NCBI GenBank assembly: GCA_041675005.1
Contig: JBAYUQ010000003.1
Coordinates: 62,001 to 126,000, forward strand
Reading direction: 5' to 3'
DNA: 64,000 nt
DNA from: PGYR01 sp041675005
GTDB taxonomy: Bacteria > Bacteroidota > Ignavibacteria > Kapaibacteriales > UBA2268
Positions 1-9,190 of this stretch are shown here, in pieces. The notes beneath the pieces were generated by a model. That model ran no database searches. It was not told the origin of the DNA and saw only the letters and a program-made list of their open reading frames with translations. Position numbers and translations under genes: made by a program. The stretch's first letter is position 1, and every line of letters starts with the position of its first letter.

Positions 1-47
1 TTTTCTGTCATTTTTCACTTTTCCTATTATTGTAATAATCAATCAAG

Positions 48-96
48 ATAAATTAATAATAATATCCATAATAGGGAAATAAGAATCTTAAGTCTG
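48..96 (+). repeat. 49-nt dispersed repeat, copy 1
   Basis: This 49-nt stretch aligns without gaps to 28771-28819 with 41 of 49 identities. Both copies end in TTAAGTCTG. Weaker similarity continues about 25 nt further left. Both copies lie in non-coding DNA. The AT-rich composition raises chance similarity, so homology is likely but not proven. Confidence 0.5.
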
Positions 97-180
97 TTAT
101 CCAAACCCCAAAAAAAATAATTACAGTTAACGAGGTTACCCCCCGTGCTGAGCAAATTTATATAATGCTAATCTAATAGC

Positions 181-204
181 GGAGCCAATGTAAAGAGTCT
201 TGGA
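181..204 (+). repeat. Degenerate copy of a dispersed intergenic repeat
   Basis: The segment shares the pattern GGAGC.AA.TGT...TAAAGAGTC..GG with 22551-22587. In both places it is followed by an A-run and TCCA(A)TAAAAGCCCC. It looks like a partial copy of the GTCGAAG-type element at 22542-22587 and 44754-44791. Confidence 0.4.
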
Positions 205-243
205 AAAAAAATCCAATAAAAGCCCCGAGCAGGAGCTTTTATT
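204..243 (-). terminator. Rho-independent terminator of the cbs gene
   Basis: Positions 215-243 form a hairpin with an AATAAAAGC-type arm and its complement around a GC-rich centre. Read on the minus strand it is followed by a run of eight T (complement of 204-211). It sits 54 nt past the stop of the cystathionine beta-synthase gene. Confidence 0.7.
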
Positions 244-296
244 TCGAATACGTAGTAAGAGAATATTTGGAATCCTCGTTAGCACCGAGCCCAAAT

Positions 297-1673
297 TTAC
301 GCCTCGGCGATGTAGTTTACCAAATCGGAGTAAGTGACAATCGAGACAATATTGTTTTCGTTATCCGACACAAAAACTGTTTTGCCTTGAGTTAGTTTTT
401 CTTGAATACTTTGCAATGGTGTGTCTTGTTGCACTATTTCGAAATCGTTAGACATCACTAGATTAATATTATCTTCTAGGTCTAATGAACCATCGAAAAG
501 TGGAGTTGATAATTTACTTTCGCTGATATAGCCGACCAGTGTATCACCTTTGAATACAGGCAATTGTGATATATCACTAGCGTTCATTATATCGATAGCT
601 GTACCTATGTTCTTGTCATCTTGCATTTTTATTAGTTTAGTCGAAGTGCCGGTATGATGAAGCATTTCTCCAACTGTGATGTTATATGGGCTATCACTAT
701 ATCCGCCATCTTTCATCCATTGGTCGTTGAAAATCTTGCCAGTATATCTGTTACCAGAGTCGGGTAATATAACCAATATTTTCTTCGGTGTGTCCAAACT
801 TTCAGCATAGCGAATAGCACCTACTACGGCTGCTCCGCTACTACCACCAGCGTATATACCTTCCTCAGTTAGTAAACGGCGAGTCATCACGAATGATTCC
901 TTATCGTCTATCATCACGAAGTCATCTATTACACTGAAATCAAGATTATCAGGAAATATATCTTCGCCAATTCCTTCTAATACATAGCCGTGTGCTTCTA
1001 TTACTTCGCCTGTCTTCCAGAACGGGGCTAGTATAGAACCTTCTATATCGACACCAACTATTTTCACATCGGGCATAACAGATTTCAGATACTTACCTGT
1101 CCCAGTGATCGTACCACCAGTACCTACGCCACACATAAACACATCAAAATCACCACCAGTTTGGTCGAATATCTCAGGTCCAGTTGAGCGGAAGTGAGCT
1201 TCTTGATTATCCAAATTATAGTACTGATTCGCGTAGAATGAATTTGGAGTAGTCTCTGCAATTCTCTTTGCTACGCTATAGTATGATCGTGGGTCTTCTG
1301 GTGCTACGTTAGTAGGGGTTACTACTACTTTAGCTCCAAAAGCACGGAGGTTGTTGATTTTTTCTATAGACTGTTTATCTGGTAATACGAATATACATTT
1401 GAACCCATGCACAGCTGCATACATAGCCAAACCAACTCCAGTATTACCTGAAGTCCCTTCTACTATAGTACCACCCGGTTTTAGGTCGCCTCGCTCTATC
1501 GCTTGTTCGATTATATGTTTGGCAATACGTTCTTTGATTGAGCCACCTGGGTTCATATACTCTAACTTTACGTATATGTCGGATTCCACATTAGCTGCTA
1601 CTTTGTTCAGTCGAACAATAGGCGTATTACCGATTACATCTATTACATTTTGATTGAATTTATTCATTGACAT
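297..1673 (-). CDS. cbs: Cystathionine beta-synthase with C-terminal CBS-domain pair
   Basis: This PLP enzyme condenses serine (or acetylserine) with homocysteine to give cystathionine, the first step of transsulfuration; it is cytosolic. The fold-type II core spans residues 1 to about 320. It has the PLP lysine in PGGSIKERI (K47), the SGNTG substrate loop (75-79) and a GTGGT phosphate-binding loop near residue 185. Residues about 332-458 form two CBS modules, as in full-length cystathionine beta-synthases (458 aa is usual). A TAnnTTTG box lies 34 nt upstream and a terminator lies downstream, so it is probably monocistronic. A cysteine synthase activity cannot be excluded, but the CBS tail favours this call. 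The likely partner enzyme is encoded at 41073-42239. Confidence 0.9.
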   Translation of the reverse strand: MSMNKFNQNVIDVIGNTPIVRLNKVAANVESDIYVKLEYMNPGGSIKERIAKHIIEQAIERGDLKPGGTIVEGTSGNTGVGLAMYAAVHGFKCIFVLPDKQSIEKINNLRAFGAKVVVTPTNVAPEDPRSYYSVAKRIAETTPNSFYANQYYNLDNQEAHFRSTGPEIFDQTGGDFDVFMCGVGTGGTITGTGKYLKSVMPDVKIVGVDIEGSILAPFWKTGEVIEAHGYVLEGIGEDIFPDNLDFSVIDDFVMIDDKESFVMTRRLLTEEGIYAGGSSGAAVVGAIRYAESLDTPKKILVILPDSGNRYTGKIFNDQWMKDGGYSDSPYNITVGEMLHHTGTSTKLIKMQDDKNIGTAIDIMNASDISQLPVFKGDTLVGYISESKLSTPLFDGSLDLEDNINLVMSNDFEIVQQDTPLQSIQEKLTQGKTVFVSDNENNIVSIVTYSDLVNYIAEA

Positions 1674-1706
1674 TGTCTTATTCTTCTTTGTTTTAATATA
1701 GAGTCA

Positions 1707-1714
1707 CAAAATTA
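1707..1714 (-). promoter_or_regulatory. Putative -7 box of cbs
   Basis: On the minus strand this reads TAATTTTG, matching the FCB-type -7 consensus TAnnTTTG, 34 nt from the cbs start codon. No clear -33 TTG was seen at the usual spacing. Confidence 0.4.
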
Positions 1715-1762
1715 AATAATAATATAGATTTAACCTATTGGGACTAATTCAAAGAATTGTAA

Positions 1763-1906
1763 ATAGTATTTAGATTTATTATTTTAGAACTGGCTGATGA
1801 TTTAGAAGATGTACGTCTATATGATAAAGCAAAAAAGGACACCAGGTATTTCGAGAAGCTGAAGAAGTTTTCAAAGAAATAGAAAGCATTGGACGATAGA
1901 AATATC
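1763..1906 (+). pseudogene. Frameshifted remnant resembling an antitoxin C-terminus
   Basis: In frame from 1763 the DNA encodes a stretch containing LELADDLEDVRLYDKAKKD, which then hits a stop. In an overlapping frame the following bases encode FREAEEVFKEIESIGR and a stop at 1904-1906. The two pieces together resemble the C-terminal half of prevent-host-death/RelB-type antitoxins (helical, acidic, ending in an EEVFKEIES-like tail). No start codon or intact toxin gene is present nearby. I infer a decayed toxin-antitoxin fragment. The family assignment rests on pattern recognition only. Confidence 0.35.
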
Positions 1907-1956
1907 CTAAAAAAGCAGTATATTGTAAAATAATTTCAACCAAAAAATGATATACA

Positions 1957-2295
1957 ATGTCTGATAACATGCCTTGCCCGAAATGCAATTACGAATACAC
2001 CTATGAATTGAACGCAATATGGAATTGTTCTAATTGTGGTCACGAATGGAACCCCGAAATAGAAGAAGCAGCCCCAGATGGCTTAGTAGTGAAAGACTCC
2101 AATGGTGCTTTACTTGCCGATGGCGACACAGTAGTAGTAATCAAGGACTTGCCCGTAAAAGGATCAACAAAGCCAATCAAAGGTGGTACAAAGGTCAAAA
2201 ACATTCGTCTTCGAGATGGCGACCACAATATTGATTGTAAAATAGATGGCTTCGGTGCTATGGCTCTGAAATCAGAGTTCGTCAAGAAGGGATGA
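1957..2295 (+). CDS. yjdM: PhnA/YjdM family zinc-ribbon protein
   Basis: This 112-residue protein has an N-terminal zinc ribbon with two Cys-x2-Cys pairs (CPKC at 7-10 and CSNC at about 29-32). The PhnA C-terminal domain follows, with GLVVKDSNGALLADGDTV and a basic KGGTKVKNIRL segment. The length matches the family. The old name alkylphosphonate uptake protein is misleading: the family is widely conserved, its role is unclear, and one studied member has phosphonoacetate hydrolase activity. It stands alone on the plus strand, converging on the sigma54 activator with only 6 nt between the stops. Confidence 0.9.
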   Translation: MSDNMPCPKCNYEYTYELNAIWNCSNCGHEWNPEIEEAAPDGLVVKDSNGALLADGDTVVVIKDLPVKGSTKPIKGGTKVKNIRLRDGDHNIDCKIDGFGAMALKSEFVKKG

Positions 2296-2301
2296 TACCC
2301 C

Positions 2302-3495
2302 TCAATCCAAATCGTATTGTTTGAGTTTGCGGTAGAGTGTACGCTCGCTTATACCTAGCTCTTTGGCAGCTAAGCGGCGATTATTATCGAATCGGTTGAG
2401 TGAGAATACTATGAGTCGCTTTTCTATATCTGCTAAGTTAAGTGTGTCAAAGCCATCTAGCATTTCATCATTCTCAATTACTTCGTCAGCAGTTTGAATC
2501 ATTATCTCATTCTGATTAGCTACTACCTCGTCTAGTTTCAAAGTATTGAAATGAACTTCTCGCTTTAGGTCTTGAATATCATTTTTTATCTCTAGCAATG
2601 TACGAAAGATAATACCAAGCTCTAAGTTTGGGTTGTCATCACCCGTGTGAGCGGTAGTCATTAGTGCCGTTGGTCTCGGTTTGGTATGTCGAGGTAGCGA
2701 TGGTCTTATATATTTAGTAACATTTTCAGCTTCTATGAATTCTTTTGCTTCTAAAGTAAGCATCGTTTCTATCAGATTTTTCAGCTCGCGTACGTTCCCA
2801 TCCCAAGGCTGACTCTTTAATATTTCAAGTGCCTCAACGCTGATACCTTTGAAATCGAGACCAATATTATTGGCAGTATTATTTGCGAAATAGTAGAAAA
2901 GCGGCTCTATGTCTTCAGGGTGTTCTCGTAGCGAAGGTAATATAATATGTACGGAACGTAACCTAAAATACAAATCCTGTCGGAATTGCTTTTGCTCTAC
3001 TCTTTCTTCTAATTCACGATTAGTGGCAGCTATTACACGTACATCTACTTTGCGATTATCAGAGGAGCCAAGTCTGGAAAACTCACCAGATTCTAGTACT
3101 CGGAGTAGCTTGACTTGAGTTTCGACTGGCATTTCGCCAATCTCATCTAGGAATATTGTGCCTTTATCTGCCGTTTCGAAATACCCTATTCTTTGGTCAA
3201 CGGCACTAGTAAAAGCACCTTTTTCATGGCCGAATAGTTCAGATTCAAGTAAAGTTTCTGGTATAGCACCACAGTTCACACTAACAAAATTATTGCCTCT
3301 TCGCTTACTCAATCCGTGAATTGCTTTAGCAAAAACTCCTTTTCCAGTTCCAGTCTCACCTGTTATCAGTACGGATAGCTCAGTCGGCGCAGCCTTGAGC
3401 AATAGCTTTTTGGCTTTGCGCATGGGCTCAGCAGTCCCAATAATACCGAACTTTTTCTCTAGTAATTTGTCGCTATGTATTGTGCTATTATCCAT
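2302..3495 (-). CDS. Sigma54-dependent transcriptional activator without receiver domain
   Basis: This AAA+ enhancer-binding protein is expected to remodel sigma54 RNA polymerase. The sequence shows Walker A GETGTGKG (46-53), the sigma54-contact loop as GAFTSA (93-98; usual form GAFTGA), Walker B GTIFLDEIGE (112-121) and a Fis-type helix-turn-helix at about 355-397 (RLAAKELGISERTLYRKLKQ). No response-regulator receiver or GAF domain precedes the AAA+ core, so its signal must come from a partner protein or from the roughly 90-residue linker between the AAA+ core and the HTH. It starts directly after the rhodanese stop, making it the last gene of the DJ-1, patatin, rhodanese, activator operon. 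The regulated promoters were not found in this window. Confidence 0.88.
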   Translation of the reverse strand: MDNSTIHSDKLLEKKFGIIGTAEPMRKAKKLLLKAAPTELSVLITGETGTGKGVFAKAIHGLSKRRGNNFVSVNCGAIPETLLESELFGHEKGAFTSAVDQRIGYFETADKGTIFLDEIGEMPVETQVKLLRVLESGEFSRLGSSDNRKVDVRVIAATNRELEERVEQKQFRQDLYFRLRSVHIILPSLREHPEDIEPLFYYFANNTANNIGLDFKGISVEALEILKSQPWDGNVRELKNLIETMLTLEAKEFIEAENVTKYIRPSLPRHTKPRPTALMTTAHTGDDNPNLELGIIFRTLLEIKNDIQDLKREVHFNTLKLDEVVANQNEIMIQTADEVIENDEMLDGFDTLNLADIEKRLIVFSLNRFDNNRRLAAKELGISERTLYRKLKQYDLD

Positions 3496-3993
3496 TTATT
3501 TGGTTATCCAATCTTCCCAACCGCCAACGTAGATGAACATATTCTCGAATCCAGCTGTTTTCATATCCTCTGCTAGATGGTGCGATAAATCACAATCACC
3601 ACCAGTACAGTAAATCAGATACTTCTTGCCCCTTTCCAATGTATATACTTGCTCAAAATATTGAGCTTCGTCACCATAAGGGAATATATTAATAGCATTA
3701 CCAATCTTACCTTTTGCATAATCTTCTGGGCTACGAGCATCTATTATTATAAAATCAGGATTATCAACTCGAGCTTTTATTTGCTCATACGTTATTGTTC
3801 CACCTTCTAGCTTTGCACCAACGTCTGATTTGGTAGCTAATCCAGCTTCTAATAGGGAATCAGATATTGCTGGCCCTTTATCAGTTAGGTAAGATAAACC
3901 TTTGGTGCTTATATCACTATAGTTATAGGCAAACGCTAGTACTACTGATGCTAATACAATTGTTAGTATTATTTTGTAATTCAAATTCTTCAT
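3496..3993 (-). CDS. Membrane-anchored rhodanese-domain protein
   Basis: A hydrophobic N-terminal segment (residues 7-24) predicts an uncleaved anchor or signal peptide, placing the protein in the periplasm. Residues about 65-163 form one rhodanese domain with the DARSPEDYAKGKIGNAINI signature and the active-site loop CTGGDC (first Cys catalytic) before a DMKTAGFENMFIYVGGWEDW end. Such single-domain rhodaneses carry sulfur or act as sulfide and redox sensors. It lies 13 nt after the patatin gene and abuts the sigma54 activator, so co-transcription is likely. The substrate is unknown. Confidence 0.85.
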   Translation of the reverse strand: MKNLNYKIILTIVLASVVLAFAYNYSDISTKGLSYLTDKGPAISDSLLEAGLATKSDVGAKLEGGTITYEQIKARVDNPDFIIIDARSPEDYAKGKIGNAINIFPYGDEAQYFEQVYTLERGKKYLIYCTGGDCDLSHHLAEDMKTAGFENMFIYVGGWEDWITK

Positions 3994-4006
3994 AATCCTT
4001 TCCTTT

Positions 4007-6196
4007 TTATAAATTTATTCCTATCGCAAAATATCCTAATAACGACCCGAATATGACCCTATCAGGATTGTTCAGAAAATAGAAACTATTTCCTAAAGAA
4101 AAATTAGCTGGACCTACGGGTGTATCAAATGATAAACTGCCACCTAACCCTTGTCTCAAATTCGAAAATTTTATTTGCTCTGGTAAGCTCCAAATTCCAC
4201 CAACATCGTACCTAAATGAAGCATAAGTATCGAAAAATATCTCAAATGGTAGCTTATATCTTAGTTCTAATGATGATACGAATATCTGCCTACCAATTCT
4301 CTCAAACTCACGCATACCATAAAACATATCTTGACCACCTAACCCCCAAAACTCTGCTAGAGGAGTCGTTTTATCACCTAATCCGAACATAATAAACGGA
4401 TTGATAGTGAAATTGTTCAGTGGAGAAACATAAGCATCAAGTACGAATTCCAATTTAGAAAAATTAACATCATTTTCTAAGGAAAGCAAATTAGATTCGA
4501 AATTCAAATCTATTAACGTTCCTTGTGTAGCAAAATTGGACTTGTTTTTACTATCTATTAACGTTCTAATAAAGAAAGTAGATACGTTTTTAAATTCATT
4601 CGGTTCAGATTCCAAATTATAAGCTCTTTGTCTTTCTAACTGGAATCCAAAATTTATCTTACCTGATTTATCAAAATTAGTACCAGTCGCAACATTGAAA
4701 CCATAATTCTCGACTTTATATTCACCTATTAACTCATGATAATAATTGTTTTTTTCCACTACTTCTTGACTATAAGTACGATATAATACATTGTTATAGT
4801 AAACTGTGAAGTTGAAATTAATTGGCAAGTTTAATACTTTCGGATTAGATACAGACCATACAAACTTCTGGTTGCGTGCTCCAAAAGAAGCACCTAATAA
4901 ATTCCGTGTGCCCGTATTAAAAAAATTCTCACGAATTATATCAAGTTCCAACTGTGTGTTTCTCTCATTATCAACTCTAGCTCCCAATAATACAAGTTGG
5001 GTGCCATTTTCCTTTACCTCGACTATTACATCTATCTTATTGCTATCAACTATCTTGGGGACTACACTAACTTGTGAGAAAAGCTCAGTCGAGTATATAC
5101 TTTGCCATAGATTGAATAAATCATGTGAGGTAATAATTTCACCCTTGTTTACATTCAACTCTGAAAGTATAAGTCTTTCATTTGTTCTTGTATTTCCCTT
5201 TACAGTAATATCGTTAAGTATGTATTCTTTATTCTCATTATAATCAGAGCCGGCTATTTTCCCTTTGGGTAGCTTACTAAAGTCCATGACAACTGCTGCT
5301 TCCATTCCCCTCGCTATTATAGTGTCTAACTGGATAAAGTCTGAATTGAATATTCCCAATAGATTTGGCTCTATGTAAACGTCACTTTTTTCTTTCGCCA
5401 TATCTTCATTTGACTTCATAATAACACTAACTATTTGGTCAGCTATATTCACGGGATTGTTCAAATCGTCATAAGTGAATATATCAGATGTAGTATTGAC
5501 AACTATTATATGTTTCGGGTTGAATTCTTCAACCGCTTGGTCAAAAGGGATATTGGCAACAGGTCCACCATCTACTAGTATCATCGAATCTAGCTCTACA
5601 GGTGTAAACCGAAGAGGTACGGTTATGCTAGCCCTAATAGCAGTCATCAGATCGCCGTTTTTAAATACATACGGTTTACCCTTTACTATGTCCAGCGATA
5701 CAGCTCTGAATGGAATTTTCAATTTATCAAAATCACTAGTGAAGGGATAGTCAGAGTATAGTATTTTGCCTTGTAGAAATTCCGAAAACTTATATCCATT
5801 GCTTATGGCTTGTGGCACTTGGAATTTGAAGTTCTCAAATCTAAGATTAATCAATTTTCGGTCATAGTATTTCTTCTGGTCTATGAACATTTTATCACGA
5901 TTATAGAAATTAGAAGATGCAAGCAAGTCATCCCAATCAGCTTTAACCATCATTTCTTCTATCTCATCTGGAGTATAGCCAACAGCATACAGACCACCTA
6001 TAACAGCACCAATACTAGTACCGACTATATAATCTATCTGTACGTTCTGCCTCTCTAACTCACGAAGAACACCGATTTGGGACATTCCCCTAGCGCCACC
6101 ACCACTCAAAACCAGTGCTGTTCCTTTCTTCTCGGAAGCATATAAAGTGGAGCTAATTATCAGAATAACTAGTAATATTTTTAAAAGTGATTTCAA
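4007..6196 (-). CDS. Patatin-like phospholipase with POTRA and BamA-type barrel (type V autotransporter-like)
   Basis: After a signal peptide (about 1-20), the patatin domain shows the oxyanion loop GGGARG (32-37), the nucleophile elbow GTSIG (S61) and the catalytic Asp in DGG (near residue 209). A POTRA-like segment (about 325-400) follows. A C-terminal Omp85/surface-antigen barrel then ends with alternating aromatic strands and VGPANFSLGNSFYFLN. The layout matches PlpD-type patatins of the outer membrane, in which the lipase is moved to the surface by the attached barrel. It overlaps the upstream DJ-1 gene by 4 nt. Lipolytic activity is an inference from intact motifs. Confidence 0.88.
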   Translation of the reverse strand: MKSLLKILLVILIISSTLYASEKKGTALVLSGGGARGMSQIGVLRELERQNVQIDYIVGTSIGAVIGGLYAVGYTPDEIEEMMVKADWDDLLASSNFYNRDKMFIDQKKYYDRKLINLRFENFKFQVPQAISNGYKFSEFLQGKILYSDYPFTSDFDKLKIPFRAVSLDIVKGKPYVFKNGDLMTAIRASITVPLRFTPVELDSMILVDGGPVANIPFDQAVEEFNPKHIIVVNTTSDIFTYDDLNNPVNIADQIVSVIMKSNEDMAKEKSDVYIEPNLLGIFNSDFIQLDTIIARGMEAAVVMDFSKLPKGKIAGSDYNENKEYILNDITVKGNTRTNERLILSELNVNKGEIITSHDLFNLWQSIYSTELFSQVSVVPKIVDSNKIDVIVEVKENGTQLVLLGARVDNERNTQLELDIIRENFFNTGTRNLLGASFGARNQKFVWSVSNPKVLNLPINFNFTVYYNNVLYRTYSQEVVEKNNYYHELIGEYKVENYGFNVATGTNFDKSGKINFGFQLERQRAYNLESEPNEFKNVSTFFIRTLIDSKNKSNFATQGTLIDLNFESNLLSLENDVNFSKLEFVLDAYVSPLNNFTINPFIMFGLGDKTTPLAEFWGLGGQDMFYGMREFERIGRQIFVSSLELRYKLPFEIFFDTYASFRYDVGGIWSLPEQIKFSNLRQGLGGSLSFDTPVGPANFSLGNSFYFLNNPDRVIFGSLLGYFAIGINL

Positions 6197-6747
6197 TATT
6201 TATAACACATTTCCTTAGCTACTCTTCGTACTGTTTTCAAGTCGGTCATAGTTTCAATTATCTTCAAAGTAAAGTTTATTGCTGTGCCTGGCCCGCGACT
6301 AGTTATAAAATTACCACTTACTACTACATCATCTTCCGAGTAGTTTTTGTGGTTTAGCTCCTCTGCCATTCCCGGGAACGACGTAATCATCACAGATTCA
6401 TCTATTAATTTGTGATGAGTCAAAAATAGTGGTGCTGCACAAATAGCACATATCAGATTATTCTTACGTATATTATACTTAACTATTTCTAAAAGATGGT
6501 CATCTTCTATAAAATTATCTACTCCTTGACCGCCACCCGGTAATACAATAGCACCGAAATTCTCGTATTCTGGAATTTCCGAAAGCAGTGTATCGGGGAT
6601 AATTTTAACTCCGCGAGAAAAAGTTACCATATCATTTTCACCAGCTACAGTTACTTTTATATCTGCACGCCTTAGTAAATCGACAATTGTTACAGTTTCT
6701 AGCTCTTCACTTCCGTGAGCAATTGGTACAAGAACACTTTTTTCCAT
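6193..6747 (-). CDS. DJ-1/PfpI family protein
   Basis: This 184-residue class I glutamine-amidotransferase-like protein has the DJ-1 length. Landmarks are VPIAHGSEELE at 7-17 (with the conserved Glu), the oxidation-sensitive cysteine in ICAICAAPLFL (about residue 105) and GPGTAINFTLKIIE near 155-168. DJ-1 proteins act in oxidative-stress defence and in deglycation or glyoxalase chemistry. It is the first gene of the operon with patatin, rhodanese and the sigma54 activator; the 4-nt stop/start overlap with patatin suggests translational coupling. A ThiJ-type enzymatic role is possible but not shown. Confidence 0.87.
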   Translation of the reverse strand: MEKSVLVPIAHGSEELETVTIVDLLRRADIKVTVAGENDMVTFSRGVKIIPDTLLSEIPEYENFGAIVLPGGGQGVDNFIEDDHLLEIVKYNIRKNNLICAICAAPLFLTHHKLIDESVMITSFPGMAEELNHKNYSEDDVVVSGNFITSRGPGTAINFTLKIIETMTDLKTVRRVAKEMCYKY

Positions 6748-6842
6748 TGATTTATCCGATTATTTTAAATATCTTTAATGATATTGCCGATTGTAATATA
6801 GAATTTATTTTTTTTGCTTCTAATAAAGTATAATATCGTGAA

Positions 6843-8159
6843 ATGAAAATGAAAAACGAAATAAATGAAGCCGAAAGTTGGGCTGAGAAGGGAGAAAACT
6901 TCTATAAGACCGAAAATTTCTCCAATTCACTAGAATGTTTCAACACTGCTATCTCTCTTTATGATAAAAATTCACTATATTTTTATAAAAGAGGGAATTG
7001 CTTCTTTGAGCTTGATAATCTTTCTGCAGCTATGGAAGATTATAACCAATGTATAAAAATGAACCCTACTTTCTCTTTTGTATATTTCAAAAAAGGGAAT
7101 TTATACTACAAAAACGGTGAGTACCCAAGCGCTCTGAAGTTATACAATGAGTCTATAAAACTAAACTCATCTTTTTCTTTCGCTTATCTTGCTAAAGCTA
7201 GAATATACGCTGCTGAGAACAATTTTGTTGAAGCGCTAAGAATGATAAACGAAGCACTAACTCACAACAATGGTATAACGGAAGCATATATAATACGTGG
7301 TGATTTATTTTTCAAAGCGGGGAGCAATGAAGAAGCAAACTTGGATTATTCGCGTGCTATAAAAATAGATCACGATAATATAGAGGCACTACGTAAAAGA
7401 GCAGCTTGCTTCATAGCTGAGGGCGACTTCCTAAATGCCGTGAAGGATTATTCCGCTGTACTAAGAATCCGACCAGAAGATTCGGACACTCTAAAATCAA
7501 GATCTATACTTTTAGCAAGATTCAATGAGAAAGAACCAGCATTGGAAGATGTAAATAAATTAGTTGAGTACAATAGTTCCGACCCAGATGCTTATAATAC
7601 TAGAGGATTGCTATATTTTAGCTTTAAGGAAAATGATAAAGCACTTTCTGATTTCGGTAAAGCGATAAACTTAGACCCTGATAATGCTGTTTACTATAAT
7701 AATCAAGGAAACGTATATACGGCACTCAAAGATTACCTAAATGGACTAAAAGCTTACAATGAAGTAATAGCCAGAGACGGCAGTATAGCCAATGCGTACA
7801 CAGGGAGAGCGAATTGCAAAGCAGGCAAGGGTTATCTAAAAGAGGCAATCAAAGACTATACGAAAGCTATATCGCTTAATCAGAGATATATTAGTGCCTA
7901 CATAGGCAGAGGTAATGTCTATAAGAAGCTAGAGTATGACAAAAAGGCACTAGAGGATTATACTCTTGCATTGGAAATAGAACCTGACTCTCCTCATGCT
8001 TTGCTCAACAGAGGATTGATATACAAAGCCAATAAGCAAGATGGCAAAGCTAGAGTAGATTTGGAAAAATTCTTAGAAATCTCGCCTCGCGGTAAGTTAG
8101 CAACTAGTGTTAGGAGCTGGCTGCGAGCTCAAGAGAGTAAAGATCAGAAGAAGAATTAA
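6843..8159 (+). CDS. Tetratricopeptide-repeat protein
   Basis: The 438-residue protein is built almost wholly of about 12 tandem TPR units with the W/Y-LG-A-FAY-A-P spacing, for example DPDAYNTRGLLYFSF and DPDNAVYYNNQGNVYTAL. No signal peptide or membrane segment is evident, so it is probably cytosolic. TPR arrays act as protein-binding scaffolds; nothing in the sequence shows the partner. Translation could begin at the ATG at 6843 or at 6849. Its stop overlaps the stop of the convergent sugar-kinase gene by 4 nt. Confidence 0.85.
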   Translation: MKMKNEINEAESWAEKGENFYKTENFSNSLECFNTAISLYDKNSLYFYKRGNCFFELDNLSAAMEDYNQCIKMNPTFSFVYFKKGNLYYKNGEYPSALKLYNESIKLNSSFSFAYLAKARIYAAENNFVEALRMINEALTHNNGITEAYIIRGDLFFKAGSNEEANLDYSRAIKIDHDNIEALRKRAACFIAEGDFLNAVKDYSAVLRIRPEDSDTLKSRSILLARFNEKEPALEDVNKLVEYNSSDPDAYNTRGLLYFSFKENDKALSDFGKAINLDPDNAVYYNNQGNVYTALKDYLNGLKAYNEVIARDGSIANAYTGRANCKAGKGYLKEAIKDYTKAISLNQRYISAYIGRGNVYKKLEYDKKALEDYTLALEIEPDSPHALLNRGLIYKANKQDGKARVDLEKFLEISPRGKLATSVRSWLRAQESKDQKKN

Positions 8160-9103
8160 CCCATTTCTGCTATTAGTTCAGAACCCATAGCCAATGCACC
8201 AATCAATGCGGTTGACCTAGCATCTACTAGTTTCAGTGACTTATTCTTGTTGATTTTTTCTTTCAACTTGTCAGCTAGTAATGTGTCATTTTCTACAATA
8301 CCCCCCATAAGTGCAACTTCTACTTGCTTCTCTTTGAAGCTAGGTACTAGCGCAAGTGGTAATTCGAGTAGATGAGTTGCTGATCTGTCAATAATATCTA
8401 AGCAAATAGGATCACCATCGACTGCACATTGCATAACGAATGGAGATAGCGAATGATATTGGAAAGCACCTTCGCTGTATGCTTTTACTATAGTTCTAGG
8501 TTGTTCTATGTTAATGCTTGGGTAAGCATTAGCGATGATATCTGTAAGTGCGGTTTTCTTTCCTCTGCCGTCTATAGCGCGGACTACAGCCGTTAGACCT
8601 TCACGTCCTATCCAAGCTCCACTTCCTTCGTCATCTAGCTCTATACCCCAACCGCCACAACGTACCAAATCTTGTCCGCTTGGGTTGCCAAGAGCAATAG
8701 AACCAGTACCGATGATAGTGATAATACCATTACCACCTTCGAACGCACCTCGTAGAGCTATCTCGGCATCGGAAGTTACTATAAGGTCACTAAAATTGAA
8801 ATTATGACCACGACCTAATGTCTTTAACAAACGTGCTGATCTTTGCTTTTCTTCTTCTAACCAAACACCAGCTAACCCAACAACAACAGCATCTACTTCG
8901 CTAGACTCTATACTAGCTTGCTCACACAAATCTAATATCACGTTAAGAGTACGTTCGCAAGATTCGCCAACTCCGACTGCACCTATTCTAGTGCTGCCAG
9001 CTTTCGATTCTGCAACTATCTTTCCGTCTCTTAGTAAAATTCCTCTCGTGTGCGTGCCACCGCCGTCTATGCCTATTATTGTAAAATCTTTGTTAAATTC
9101 CAT
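8156..9103 (-). CDS. BadF/BadG/BcrA/BcrD ATPase family sugar kinase (N-acetylglucosamine kinase-like)
   Basis: This ASKHA-fold kinase of 315 residues has the phosphate-1 motif IGIDGGGTHTRGIL (11-24), a phosphate-2 loop GTGSIALG (131-138) and the adenosine-side ALMGGIVEN near 266-274. Size and motifs fit bacterial N-acetylglucosamine kinases of the BadF family rather than the activator of benzoyl-CoA reductase, because the cluster-binding cysteines of the latter are missing. It follows DUF3108 after an 87-nt gap. The true substrate cannot be read from sequence; cell-wall amino-sugar recycling is plausible. Confidence 0.8.
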   Translation of the reverse strand: MEFNKDFTIIGIDGGGTHTRGILLRDGKIVAESKAGSTRIGAVGVGESCERTLNVILDLCEQASIESSEVDAVVVGLAGVWLEEEKQRSARLLKTLGRGHNFNFSDLIVTSDAEIALRGAFEGGNGIITIIGTGSIALGNPSGQDLVRCGGWGIELDDEGSGAWIGREGLTAVVRAIDGRGKKTALTDIIANAYPSINIEQPRTIVKAYSEGAFQYHSLSPFVMQCAVDGDPICLDIIDRSATHLLELPLALVPSFKEKQVEVALMGGIVENDTLLADKLKEKINKNKSLKLVDARSTALIGALAMGSELIAEMG

Positions 9104-9190
9104 TTAAATATCTCTGTTATTTTGCTTGTTCATTTCTTTAAAAGTTAATACACAAATACTGTGCCATAGAATTGAACTCAGCATAACAAA

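Noticed and set aside
1779..1988. A 69-codon frame on the minus strand between cbs and the PhnA gene
   Set aside because: It overlaps the start of the well-supported PhnA gene and reads as a shadow of the antitoxin-like remnant; no motif is present.
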